A DNA stretch of 11,181 nt from JBHHZJ01 sp046758005 (GTDB lineage Bacteria > Pseudomonadota > Alphaproteobacteria > Kiloniellales > J153), in assembly GCA_046758005.1 (NCBI GenBank), contig JBHHZJ010000106.1:1-11181 (forward strand). The letters run 5' to 3'. A model generated the notes under the pieces. It was not told the DNA's origin and ran no database searches. It was given only the letters and a program-made list of their open reading frames with translations. The translations under genes were made by a program, and so were the position numbers. Shown in pieces: positions 1 to 6,559 of this stretch. Numbering within the stretch: the first letter of the stretch is position 1; every line of letters starts with the position of its first letter.

Positions 1-15
1 CGGAAATCCGCGGTC

Positions 16-32
16 TTATCCACATATCCACA
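16..32 (+). promoter_or_regulatory. Two adjacent DnaA-box-like sites
   Basis: Bases 16-24 read TTATCCACA, an exact match to the strict DnaA box consensus TTATNCACA. Bases 24-32 read ATATCCACA, one mismatch from it, in the same orientation and sharing one base with the first. A third, poorer match with two mismatches lies on the other strand at 90-98. Such clusters mark chromosomal origins and DnaA-regulated promoters. Here the pair sits about 22 bp upstream of the -35 of a candidate small-RNA promoter. The window starts just to the left, so I cannot tell whether this is the edge of a larger cluster. The motif is seen directly; DnaA binding is inferred. Confidence 0.5.
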
Positions 33-53
33 GCGCCGAGGCGCCCGAATCGG

Positions 54-82
54 TTGCCAAACCGCCGCAAATCACTTAAAAG
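54..82 (+). promoter_or_regulatory. Candidate sigma-70-type promoter for the small RNA
   Basis: TTGCCA (54-59, five of six matches to TTGACA) is followed after exactly 17 bases by TAAAAG (77-82, four of six matches to TATAAT). Transcription would begin near 89, immediately before the first stem-loop of the candidate small RNA, which starts at 91. The fit between the predicted start and the RNA structure is the main support; the -10 alone is mediocre. Confidence 0.4.
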
Positions 83-88
83 ACCCGC

Positions 89-166
89 AAGTGGACAATC
101 CTGTACGAAACGATCTCCCCGATTGACCACCCAAGGCCCCGCCGAACCGCGGTGGGGCCTATTTTT
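89..166 (+). ncRNA. Candidate small regulatory RNA with CU-rich loop and intrinsic terminator
   Basis: The stretch is not part of a credible gene and folds into two adjacent hairpins. Stem-loop 1 pairs 91-100 with 121-130 (nine pairs around one A-A mismatch) and has a 20-nt loop ending in CUCCCC (115-120). The right arm GATTG (121-125) can alternatively pair with 111-115, leaving a five-base UCCCC loop. Three bases later, stem-loop 2 (134-160) is an 11-bp terminator stem followed by ATTTTT. A promoter-like pair ends at 82, placing the start near 89. Many alphaproteobacterial trans-acting sRNAs show CU-rich loops that pair with Shine-Dalgarno sequences, and this would be that kind of molecule by inference. 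I do not recognise it as a named family. Alternatively, 134-166 simply terminates a rightward gene lying left of the window. Confidence 0.5.
134..166 (+). terminator. Strong intrinsic (Rho-independent) terminator
   Basis: Bases 134-144 pair with 150-160 over 11 bp, including one G-U pair (141 with 153), around a five-base loop AACCG (145-149). ATTTTT follows at 161-166. The T-tract is only on the plus-strand side; read leftward the stem is followed by TTGGG, so it is not a good terminator for the cyclase gene that ends at 201. It therefore ends a rightward transcript, either the candidate sRNA or something beyond the left edge. Confidence 0.8.
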
Positions 167-200
167 GTGCCCCGCCCCGGGGCCGCGCGACCGACCCCGG

Positions 201-1571
201 CTACGGCGCGAGCACGATCACATCGAGCGGATGGCCGACCCCGGCGACCGTGGCTGCCGGAATGCGGCGCTTGTCCTCCTGCGGCCGGTAGCCCTGGGCG
301 AGCGCCAGGTCGTAGGTCGCCCCGTCGCACAGCGCGCGCGTGTTGAGCCGCTTGTTGTGCTGCTCCAGCTTGGCCGACAGGTTCACGGCGTCCCCGATCA
401 CCGTGTACTCCAGGCGGGTCTCGTCGCCGACCGCGCCGAACACGATGCGCCCGGTGGCCACCGCGGCGTTGACCGCCGGCGCCGGCCGGCCGGCCGCCTG
501 GTTGGCCTCCTGCCAGCGCTTGGCCTCGACGATGGCCTGCTCGACCGCGCGCATGGCGTCGGCCGCGTAGGTCGGCGACGGCGCCGCGGCGCCGAAGGTG
601 GCCATGATGCCGTCGCCGAGGAACTTGTCGATGCTGCCGACGTGGGCCTGGACGATGGGGACCACGAGGTGCTGGTACTCCGCGAGCAGGCGCATCACCT
701 CGTCCGGCGTCTGGGTCGCGGCGTAGCGGGTGAAGCCGCGCATATCGAAATTGACGATCGCCGCGTCGCGAGCCTCGCCGGTGCCGACCGCGATCTGCTG
801 GTCCGAGCCGCGGATCTTGCGCGCGATCTCCGGGGCGAAGAAGCGCGACAGCTCCTGCGCCGCGACGCCCTCGGCGACCGCGCGCACGAGCAGCGCCCGG
901 CCCCGGATCAGCGCGACTCCGAGGATGGTGGAGACCACCAGGATGGAAACGATCTTGTCGAACTCGGCGCCGATCAGCACGCTGTTCGAGGTCATGTAGG
1001 CGACGTAGTCGCGGGTGATCATGTTGTCGTTGGGGTCTACGGTGATAACGTAGATGACGAGCACGAGCCACCCCAACGCCGCCGCCACCCCGGCGGCGAA
1101 CACGAAGCGCGCCTCGAAGCGCATCGCGCGCAACGCGATGAAGATGAACACGTAGAGCAGCGTCGGCGCCTTGAGGTAGAACGAGGCCGGCTGCATGTAC
1201 TGGATGTGGAAGCTCCAAATGAGGCCGAACAGCAGCCCCATGTCGATCAGGATCGACACCAGCAGGAACCAGCCGGGGAGGCTGATCCGGTAGGCGAGCG
1301 AGAGGCGCAGCATGGTGAACAGGAAGTAGGCGCCGATCACCCAGGGCACGGGCTGGAACGCCTGGTCGGCCGGGAAGGTCTTGGGCGCGATCGCATAAAG
1401 CGAGGCGAAGGTCACCACGACGGCGAGCTGCACCCAGCCGATCAGGCGCTCGGTGGCGTCGCCTTGCTCTTGGATTGCGCGCCGCACCCGCTCGGGCAGC
1501 TGGCGTTCGCCATCCTCGCGGCGCAACCAGGCCCGGAGGGAGCGACCGGGGCTCGTCGTGTCCGTGGCCAT
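201..1571 (-). CDS. Membrane-anchored class III adenylate/guanylate cyclase
   Basis: 456 aa. It would convert ATP (or GTP) to the 3',5'-cyclic nucleotide at the inner membrane. Residues 45-222 hold about six hydrophobic helices (roughly 45-62, 76-92, 100-118, 135-150, 155-175, 205-222). The cytoplasmic cyclase domain follows from about residue 260. Metal-binding aspartates are D276 (FDMRGFT) and D320 (LGDGIMATF). The base and transition-state block is TVIGDAVNLSAKLE (390-403), with N397. The usual transition-state Arg of NxxxR is Lys here (K401), which I believe is common in alphaproteobacterial relatives. The start is one of two adjacent ATGs (1574, 1571); GGAG at 1579-1582 lies 7 nt before the second, which I chose. 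An in-frame TTG at 1595 lacks support. It is the last gene of a leftward operon, 64 bp after the methyltransferase. Class III membership is clear; ATP versus GTP preference is not. Confidence 0.92.
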   Translation of the reverse strand: MATDTTSPGRSLRAWLRREDGERQLPERVRRAIQEQGDATERLIGWVQLAVVVTFASLYAIAPKTFPADQAFQPVPWVIGAYFLFTMLRLSLAYRISLPGWFLLVSILIDMGLLFGLIWSFHIQYMQPASFYLKAPTLLYVFIFIALRAMRFEARFVFAAGVAAALGWLVLVIYVITVDPNDNMITRDYVAYMTSNSVLIGAEFDKIVSILVVSTILGVALIRGRALLVRAVAEGVAAQELSRFFAPEIARKIRGSDQQIAVGTGEARDAAIVNFDMRGFTRYAATQTPDEVMRLLAEYQHLVVPIVQAHVGSIDKFLGDGIMATFGAAAPSPTYAADAMRAVEQAIVEAKRWQEANQAAGRPAPAVNAAVATGRIVFGAVGDETRLEYTVIGDAVNLSAKLEQHNKRLNTRALCDGATYDLALAQGYRPQEDKRRIPAATVAGVGHPLDVIVLAP

Positions 1572-1635
1572 CATTGGACTCCGAGGATAGGGCAAGGCGC
1601 GCGCCGGGTGACCTCAGATTACCGTGAGCGCCCCG

Positions 1636-2544
1636 TTACCGCGCCCGCAGCCACAGGCTCGATTCGCACGCGCCGGCGGGCAGCGGCAGGCGCCCGGCCA
1701 CCGAGGCGCGCAGCGCGTCCGCCATGCGCGTGGCCACGTAATGGCTGGCGAAGACAACCTCCCAGCGACCGCCGAGCAGGAGCGGCTGCACGCCGAGCTG
1801 CTCGTTGTAGCCGCGCCAGTCCCAGGCGGCGGGATAGTCGTCGGGCAGGAAGATGTCGTGCACCTGGACCAGCACGCCGGCCGGCAGGGCCGGCAGCACC
1901 CGGCCGAGCAGAAAGTCCACGTCGCTGCCGGGCATGAGAACGTGGCTCGAGTCGATGAACAGCAGGTCGCCGGGCCCGAGCGCCGAAAAGGCCTTCGCAC
2001 CCGCGTCCTGCACGGTCGCGCGCCTGAGCTCCACGGGCAGGCCCGACGGGTCCGCGCGCGGGGCCGGATCGATGGCGACGATCCGCGTCTCGATGCCCGC
2101 GTCGGCCACCGCGCGGGTCAAGAATCGGGTCGAATGGCCGCAGCCGACCTCGACGATCAGCCGCGGCGCGAATCGGCGCACCAGCGCGTAGGCCGTCGCC
2201 GCGTCGAGGCGGGGGAACCAGGACTGGTCCCAGCGCGGCGCCGGCGCGGGCTGGCCACCGATGCGCAGGAGGCCGTCGGCCGCGGCGTCGATCCAACCCA
2301 GCACCTCGCGGAACCGGCCTCGGTGCCCGGCAAACAGCGCCTCGACGGCGCGGTAGGGCGGGCGCCGCCCGGCCGCCGGCAGGCGCGCGGCATAGCGGTG
2401 CGGGATGAAGAACCCGCGCCTGGACGCGCCCAAAACGGTGAGCAGGCCGAACCAGAGCCGTCGCCGCCGCGCCCGGCCCGACATCCGCGGCGGGCGCGAA
2501 ACGGCACCGGGGTCGTGGGCGCGCTCCGCGGCGGGTCCGGTCAC
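1636..2544 (-). CDS. Class I SAM-dependent methyltransferase (Methyltransf_24-like)
   Basis: 302 aa from a GTG at 2544. It has a Rossmann-type methyltransferase core: motif I LIVEVGCGHSTRFL at 129-142 binds SAM, VAIDP near 156-160 has the acidic residue expected at the end of strand 2, and DLLFIDSSH at 193-201 is the motif IV region. HDIFLPDDYP from 229 is typical of the family in which such enzymes often modify sugars or small molecules; the acceptor here is unknown. The GTG overlaps the stop of the upstream MBL gene as GTGA, suggesting translational coupling, but no clear Shine-Dalgarno is seen. ATG at 2484 would give 282 aa starting at the Arg-rich MSGRARRRRLW segment and is a real alternative. 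No signal peptide. The fold is certain, the function open. Confidence 0.85.
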   Translation of the reverse strand: MTGPAAERAHDPGAVSRPPRMSGRARRRRLWFGLLTVLGASRRGFFIPHRYAARLPAAGRRPPYRAVEALFAGHRGRFREVLGWIDAAADGLLRIGGQPAPAPRWDQSWFPRLDAATAYALVRRFAPRLIVEVGCGHSTRFLTRAVADAGIETRIVAIDPAPRADPSGLPVELRRATVQDAGAKAFSALGPGDLLFIDSSHVLMPGSDVDFLLGRVLPALPAGVLVQVHDIFLPDDYPAAWDWRGYNEQLGVQPLLLGGRWEVVFASHYVATRMADALRASVAGRLPLPAGACESSLWLRAR

Positions 2545-3374
2545 GGGCTCAGCACCATCCCCTCGCGCGCGACCACGCTCCCCGGGCGGGCCGCTTCGAC
2601 GTCTTCGGCCACCCGATCCATGAAGTCGTCGTCGTGCGCGGGGTCGTGGTGGAAGATGACCAGGCGCTTGGCGCCCGCCCGGTCGCACAGTCGGACCCCC
2701 TCCTGCCACGTCGAGTGGCCCCAGGTGCGAAACCGGGGAAACTCCTCGTCGGTGAAGGTGGCGTCGTAGATCACGATGTCGGCCTCCTTGATCAGGCGCA
2801 GCACGTTGCGGTCCGCCTTACCCTCGACGTGCTCGGTGTCGGTGACGTAACACACCGACCGTCCGTCGAACTCGATCCTGTAGCCGGTCGCGCCGTTGGG
2901 GTGGTTGAGCGCCGCCGTGCGCAGGCGCACGCCGGGTCGGGGCTTCAGCGTCCGTCCGGCGGTGAAGTCGTGGAAGCTGATGTTGCAGGCGAAGATCTCC
3001 GGCGGCACCGGGAACAGCGGCGCCATCATGAACTTGGACAGGGTCTCGTGCAGGGTGAAATCCGGCTGCAGGTGCCCGGCCCAGAGGCGAAAACAGGTGT
3101 CCGGGTCGTGCAACGGGCCGAAGAACGGCAGGCCGACGATGTGGTCGAGGTGGGTATGGGTCAGAAACAGGTCGCCGGTGACGCCGCCTTCAGCCGCCAG
3201 GCTTTCGCCGAGGCGCCGCAACCCCGTGCCGGCGTCGAAGACCAGCAAATGCTCGCCGCAGCGCACCTCCAGGCATGAAGTGTTGCCGCCGTAGCGGGAG
3301 TGCGATTCGCCGGGACACGCGATCGAGCCGCGCACGCCCCAGAATCGCACGATGAAGTTCGACCGCTCGGCCAC
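2541..3374 (-). CDS. Metallo-beta-lactamase-fold hydrolase (phosphodiesterase-like)
   Basis: 277 aa from a GTG at 3374. Signature blocks run RFWGVRGSIACPG (10-22), RYGGNTSCLEV (27-37), VFDAGTGLRRLG (45-56) and the metal motif HTHLDH (73-78). Further ligand candidates are H158 (LNHPNG), D179 (YVTDTEH), H220 (GHSTW) and H242/H243 (FHHDPAHDD). The full set of MBL metal ligands is intact, so it should be active with two metal ions. HTHLDHIVGL partly matches the class II cyclic-nucleotide phosphodiesterase signature as I remember it, though the wider protein resembles the generic MBL hydrolases with GHSTW and HHDP motifs. It heads an operon with a methyltransferase (4-nt overlap) and a cyclase. 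The start is uncertain: GGGAGGG lies rather far upstream, and GTG at 3350 or the preceding CTG codon are alternatives. The longer frame up to 3629 is low-complexity and rejected. Confidence 0.85.
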   Translation of the reverse strand: MAERSNFIVRFWGVRGSIACPGESHSRYGGNTSCLEVRCGEHLLVFDAGTGLRRLGESLAAEGGVTGDLFLTHTHLDHIVGLPFFGPLHDPDTCFRLWAGHLQPDFTLHETLSKFMMAPLFPVPPEIFACNISFHDFTAGRTLKPRPGVRLRTAALNHPNGATGYRIEFDGRSVCYVTDTEHVEGKADRNVLRLIKEADIVIYDATFTDEEFPRFRTWGHSTWQEGVRLCDRAGAKRLVIFHHDPAHDDDFMDRVAEDVEAARPGSVVAREGMVLSP

Positions 3375-3597
3375 GACCAGACGCGCAGTCCCTCCCGATC
3401 TCTCTCGGCTTGTGCGCCGCGTCCCTTGCCTCCTTTGTAGAGGAGCCGTGCGCGCCGCCCAAACGAATTTTGTGCCGCCGCGCGCGCCGCCAAGCGGCGG
3501 TTTCTGCCGCCATTTCCAGATTGCCCGGCCGCGACGCGTGCGTGAGACTGCGCCCGGCGCCGCCGTCCGGCGCGCCCGGCCCGGAGTTCGCAGCCCC
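3375..3597. other. Divergent intergenic region, MBL operon / MFS transporter
   Basis: This 223-bp GC-rich gap lies between the leftward MBL operon and the rightward transporter and must hold both promoters unless transcription comes from elsewhere. I find no convincing -35/-10 pair on either strand. It contains two small hairpins (CTCCT/AGGAG at 3430-3445; CGCCGC/GCGGCG at 3485-3499), neither with a T-tract. Reading frames crossing it are Arg/Pro/Ala-rich artefacts of base composition. Confidence 0.5.
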
Positions 3598-4812
3598 ATG
3601 ACGCCGACCCGCAGCAATTGGACCGGCATCGCGTTCGGCCTCGCCTTGGCCTGCGTGGCCGCCTACCACCAGTTCAAACTGCCGCCCGCCCTGCCGGTCC
3701 TGCTCGAGACCTACCGCTACGACCGCACGCTCGCCGGAGCATTCATGTCGGTCTACGCGGTGGCCGGACTGATCCTGTCGTGGCTGCTCGGCCGGACATT
3801 GGCGCGCACCGGGTTGGCGCTGCCGACGCTGGGCGCGCTTGCCCTCACGGTGCTGGGCAGCGCGCTCACCCTGATGCGGCCCGAGAGCGGCTGGGTCGTG
3901 CTCGCCGGGCGGGCGCTCGAGGGCGTCGGTTTCGCGGTGCTGGCGATCAGCGGGCCCGTACTCGCCAACGCCAACGCCTCGGTGCGTCACCTGCCGATCG
4001 TAGTCGGCATGACCGCGAGCTGGATCCCGATCGGGCAACTCGCCGCCACGGCGCTCGCTCCGCTCGCCTTCGCCTGGCAGGGCTGGCAGACGCTCTGGGT
4101 CGCCGCCATCGCGGCGGCGCTCGTCATGGCCGCGTGGACCCTGCGCCTTTGGGCGGCCGGCACGCTCGACCTCCCGGCGGGATCGCCGGCGCCGGCCGAG
4201 GTCCCGCGCGCTGCGATGTCCGCCGTGCAACGACGCAACCTGATCCTGGCCTCCGGCGTCTTCATGCTCTGGGCGTGCCAGTACTTCGCCTACATGACCT
4301 GGCTGCCGCAGTACCTGGTCGAAGCGCACGGCCTGCCGGTGTCCATGGCAATGATCGGCTACGTCATCCCGGTGGCGATGCTGATCGCCACCAACTTCGT
4401 CGTCGGCATGGTTCTGCGCGCCGGCGTGCCGGTCGGGCCGCTGCTCACCTGCGGGCTGGCCGCGCAGGCGGCGATCTGGTGGTTGGCGCCGATCACCGGC
4501 GGCGGCGCGGCCGGCCTCGCCTCGCTCGTCGTCTACGGGATCGGGGCCGGGATCTGTCCGACCTGCCTGTTCGCGCTGCCGAGCGTGGTGGTCGGGCCGG
4601 GCCGGACGGCCGCCGCGGCCTTCGGCGTCATCATGACCGGCCGCAATCTGGGCGTGTTGGTCGGGCCGATCCTGCTCGCCCAGGCGTTCAAGCTGGCCGG
4701 CGGATGGAACGTGGCCGGTCCGACCTTCGGCACCGTGACCGGCGTGGCACTCGCCCTCGGGGTCTGGCTGACGGCCTCGCTCGCCGGCGCGCGCTACGGC
4801 ACCAGCCGGTAG
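3598..4812 (+). CDS. MFS family transporter
   Basis: 404 aa, about the usual length for a 12-helix major facilitator. Hydrophobic segments alternate along the whole protein (for example 10-24, 47-64, 77-93, 98-122, 133-158, 163-183, 214-239, 249-272, 278-297, 304-330, 338-362 and 374-396), with a hydrophilic central linker around 185-212. GRTLARTG (65-72), between helices 2 and 3, is a degenerate form of the MFS motif A loop. No substrate-specific motif is recognisable; the organisation suggests a drug, cyanate/nitroimidazole-like or metabolite exporter, but that is a guess. Start ATG 3598 is preceded by GGAG at 3583-3586, a long spacing of 11 nt. It stands alone, divergent from the MBL operon. 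Its last 19 bp overlap the end of the convergent response-regulator gene. Confidence 0.9.
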   Translation: MTPTRSNWTGIAFGLALACVAAYHQFKLPPALPVLLETYRYDRTLAGAFMSVYAVAGLILSWLLGRTLARTGLALPTLGALALTVLGSALTLMRPESGWVVLAGRALEGVGFAVLAISGPVLANANASVRHLPIVVGMTASWIPIGQLAATALAPLAFAWQGWQTLWVAAIAAALVMAAWTLRLWAAGTLDLPAGSPAPAEVPRAAMSAVQRRNLILASGVFMLWACQYFAYMTWLPQYLVEAHGLPVSMAMIGYVIPVAMLIATNFVVGMVLRAGVPVGPLLTCGLAAQAAIWWLAPITGGGAAGLASLVVYGIGAGICPTCLFALPSVVVGPGRTAAAAFGVIMTGRNLGVLVGPILLAQAFKLAGGWNVAGPTFGTVTGVALALGVWLTASLAGARYGTSR

Positions 4813-5489
4813 CCGCCGGGCTCGGTGACCAGGAGCTCGGCGTTGGAGGGATCGGCCTCGATCTTCTGGCGCAGGCGGTAGACGTGGGTCTCCAGCGTGT
4901 GCGTGGTCACCCCGGCGTTGTAACCCCACACTTCGCCGAGCAGGGTCTCGCGGCCGACCACGTTGGCGCCGCTGCGGTACAGGTACTTCAGGATCGAGGT
5001 TTCCTTCTCGGTCAGGCGGACCTTCTTCTTGCTCTCGCCGTGGATCAAGAGCTTGGCGCTCGGCCGGAACGTGTAGGGGCCGATCGTGAAGACCGCGTCC
5101 TCGCTCTGCTCGTGCTGGCGGAGCTGGGCGCGCAAGCGCGCGAGCAGCACCGAGAGCCGGAACGGCTTGGTCACGTAGTCGTTGGCGCCGGAATCGAGGC
5201 CGAGGATCTGGTCGGCGTCGGTCTGATGGGCGGTCAGCATGATGATCGGCGACTTGACCCCGTTGCGACGCAGCAGCCGGCAGACCTCCCGCCCGTCCAT
5301 GTCGGGCAGGCCGACGTCGAGCAGGATGGCGTCGAAGTACTCGTGCTTTGTCGCGTCGAGGGCCTTGCCACCGGTCTCGACCTCGACCGTGGCGAACTCC
5401 TCGTGCAGGCGCAGCTGCTCGCCAAGCGACTGGCGCAAGGCCTCGTCGTCGTCGACCACCAGGATCTTCTTGGCCGTGACGGCGGTCAT
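4794..5489 (-). CDS. OmpR-family response regulator (orphan)
   Basis: 231 aa, canonical length. The receiver domain occupies about 8-122: acidic pocket D13-D15 (VVDDDE), phospho-acceptor D58 (ILLDVGLPDMDG), T86 (MLTAH) and K108 (VTKPF), all intact. The winged-helix DNA-binding domain spans about 135-231, with LTEKETSILKYL, the THTLETHVYRLRQKIE recognition region and the C-terminal GGYRLVP hairpin. It should be a phosphorylation-controlled transcription factor. No histidine kinase is present in the window, so it is an orphan here. Start ATG 5489 has an adjacent purine-rich GGAAGGGAGAG; an upstream in-frame TTG (5534) is unlikely. It lies 115 bp downstream of the esterase gene on the same strand and converges with the MFS gene. 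Confidence 0.93.
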   Translation of the reverse strand: MTAVTAKKILVVDDDEALRQSLGEQLRLHEEFATVEVETGGKALDATKHEYFDAILLDVGLPDMDGREVCRLLRRNGVKSPIIMLTAHQTDADQILGLDSGANDYVTKPFRLSVLLARLRAQLRQHEQSEDAVFTIGPYTFRPSAKLLIHGESKKKVRLTEKETSILKYLYRSGANVVGRETLLGEVWGYNAGVTTHTLETHVYRLRQKIEADPSNAELLVTEPGGYRLVP

Positions 5490-5531
5490 CTCTCCCTTCC
5501 CAATGCGCCCCCCCGGTGTTCCTTTCGTTGT

Positions 5532-5560
5532 CAAATAACACCGCGCCCGCGCGGGTTCAA
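5532..5560 (-). promoter_or_regulatory. Weak promoter candidate for the response-regulator gene
   Basis: Read leftward, TTGAAC (5560-5555) and TATTTG (5537-5532) are separated by 17 bases and would start transcription about 36 nt before the regulator start codon. The spacer contains the palindrome CCCGCGCGGG. The -10 is poor, so this is only a candidate. The regulator could instead be read through from the esterase gene upstream. Confidence 0.25.
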
Positions 5561-5594
5561 GGCAAGCTCCGGTGCTCGGAGCCTGCGCCGGGCC

Positions 5595-6479
5595 TCACGG
5601 GCCGGCGAGCACCATGTCCCGCACCGCCGCGAACAGGGCGTGATCGGGCTCGGCCAGCGCGTCGATCGCCGAGAAATGGTGCCGGCCCGGCAGGTCGACG
5701 ACGCGCGCCTCCAGGCCGGCCGCGCGCCAAGCGGCGACGAACTCGTCCTGCTGGCGCAGGAACTCCTCGGTCTCCTCGGAGCCGACGGCGCAGATCAGCG
5801 GCCCGGAGCGGACCGGCATGCGGCGCATCGGGCTCATCGTCGCGACCGTGGCCGGGTCGAGGCGCAGCACCTCCTGGTGGTAGCTGAGGCGCAGCGGCTC
5901 CAGCTCGTAGACGCCGGAGACCGAGCACCCGCCCTTGACCAGGCCGGGCGGAAGGTCGGCGCCCTCGGCCGTCCAGTCGGCGCCCAGCGCCATGGCCGCC
6001 AGGTGCCCGCCCGCCGAGTGCCCGGCGACGAAGATGCGCCCCGGATCCACGCCGTGGGCCCGCGCGTTGCGCGCCAGCCACGCGATCGCCTCCCGGACCT
6101 GGGCGACGATCTCGGCAACGCCCACCTTGGGGGCGAGGTCGTAGTTGAGCGAGGCGAAGGCGATGCCGGACGCGACGAACGGCGGGGCGAGATAGCTGAA
6201 ATCGCCCTTGTCCAGGCCCTGCCAGTAGCCGCCGTGGATGAAGGCGAGCAGCGGCGCGCCCGCGCCGCTCCGCGAGGGCGCGGCCGGGAACAGGTCCAGG
6301 CGCTGGCCCCCGGACCGGCCGTAGGCGAGGTCCAGGCGCGCCTCGATCCTGCCGCGCACGGCCGCGCTGTCGCGCGACCAGCGGGCGAAGAACTCGGCGT
6401 GTTCGGGCCAGCGGGCGCGCAGGTTCAGCTGGCGGTCGATCTCGGCCCGGTCCCAGCCCCGGTAGAGCGCCTGCGTCAT
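5595..6479 (-). CDS. Alpha/beta hydrolase, kynurenine-formamidase-like
   Basis: 294 aa. The oxyanion-hole motif HGGYW (82-86) and nucleophile elbow GHSAG (S155) are the pattern of the hormone-sensitive-lipase side of the alpha/beta hydrolases, and HGGYW is characteristic of arylformamidase-type enzymes. The acid is probably E235 or E236 (GSEETEEF) and the base H268 (RHHFS). It would hydrolyse an ester or formamide. N-formylkynurenine is possible, but no other tryptophan-degradation gene is nearby to support it. No signal peptide, so cytoplasmic. The start is decided by GGAGG (6492-6488), 8 nt before ATG 6479; the ATG at 6494 precedes that site. It is divergent from ribA with 80 bp between the start codons. 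Confidence 0.88.
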   Translation of the reverse strand: MTQALYRGWDRAEIDRQLNLRARWPEHAEFFARWSRDSAAVRGRIEARLDLAYGRSGGQRLDLFPAAPSRSGAGAPLLAFIHGGYWQGLDKGDFSYLAPPFVASGIAFASLNYDLAPKVGVAEIVAQVREAIAWLARNARAHGVDPGRIFVAGHSAGGHLAAMALGADWTAEGADLPPGLVKGGCSVSGVYELEPLRLSYHQEVLRLDPATVATMSPMRRMPVRSGPLICAVGSEETEEFLRQQDEFVAAWRAAGLEARVVDLPGRHHFSAIDALAEPDHALFAAVRDMVLAGP

Positions 6480-6523
6480 GCCATGGTCCTCCATACGACG
6501 TTATCGAGCCGGCGCCGGCGACG

Positions 6524-6552
6524 ATGACACGAGGCGGCGCAGGCCGTAAAGT
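6524..6552 (+). promoter_or_regulatory. Promoter candidate for ribA, leaderless geometry
   Basis: ATGACA (6524-6529, one mismatch to TTGACA), then a 17-base spacer and TAAAGT (6547-6552, four of six to TATAAT). The ATG of ribA is the eighth base after the -10, so the transcript would begin at or next to the start codon. No Shine-Dalgarno is present. This also argues against the upstream ATG at 6524, which would lie within the -35. Confidence 0.4.
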
Positions 6553-6559
6553 GCGCGCC

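Noticed and set aside
54..1937. Long rightward open frame opposite the cyclase and methyltransferase genes
   Set aside because: Arg/Gly/Asp-rich composition with no recognisable domain; it is the antisense shadow of conserved genes in GC-rich DNA.
3430..3445. CTCCT/AGGAG hairpin containing a Shine-Dalgarno-like sequence on the minus strand
   Set aside because: No start codon follows at useful distance on that strand, and the stem is only five pairs.
3485..3499. 6-bp GC hairpin in the MBL/MFS gap
   Set aside because: Followed only by GTTTCTG with no rightward gene ending before it; short GC palindromes are expected by chance here.
5529..5534. Perfect TTGACA on the minus strand upstream of the response regulator
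   Set aside because: No -10-like hexamer 16-18 bases downstream; that position is GC-rich.
3190..5541. Long leftward frame opposite the MFS gene, joining MBL and regulator regions
   Set aside because: Low-complexity Arg/Gly/Ala translation; real genes with intact motifs occupy other frames.
3618..6527. Very long rightward frame across the MFS, regulator and hydrolase genes
   Set aside because: It is out of frame with the transporter and antisense to two conserved genes; the composition is that of a shadow frame.
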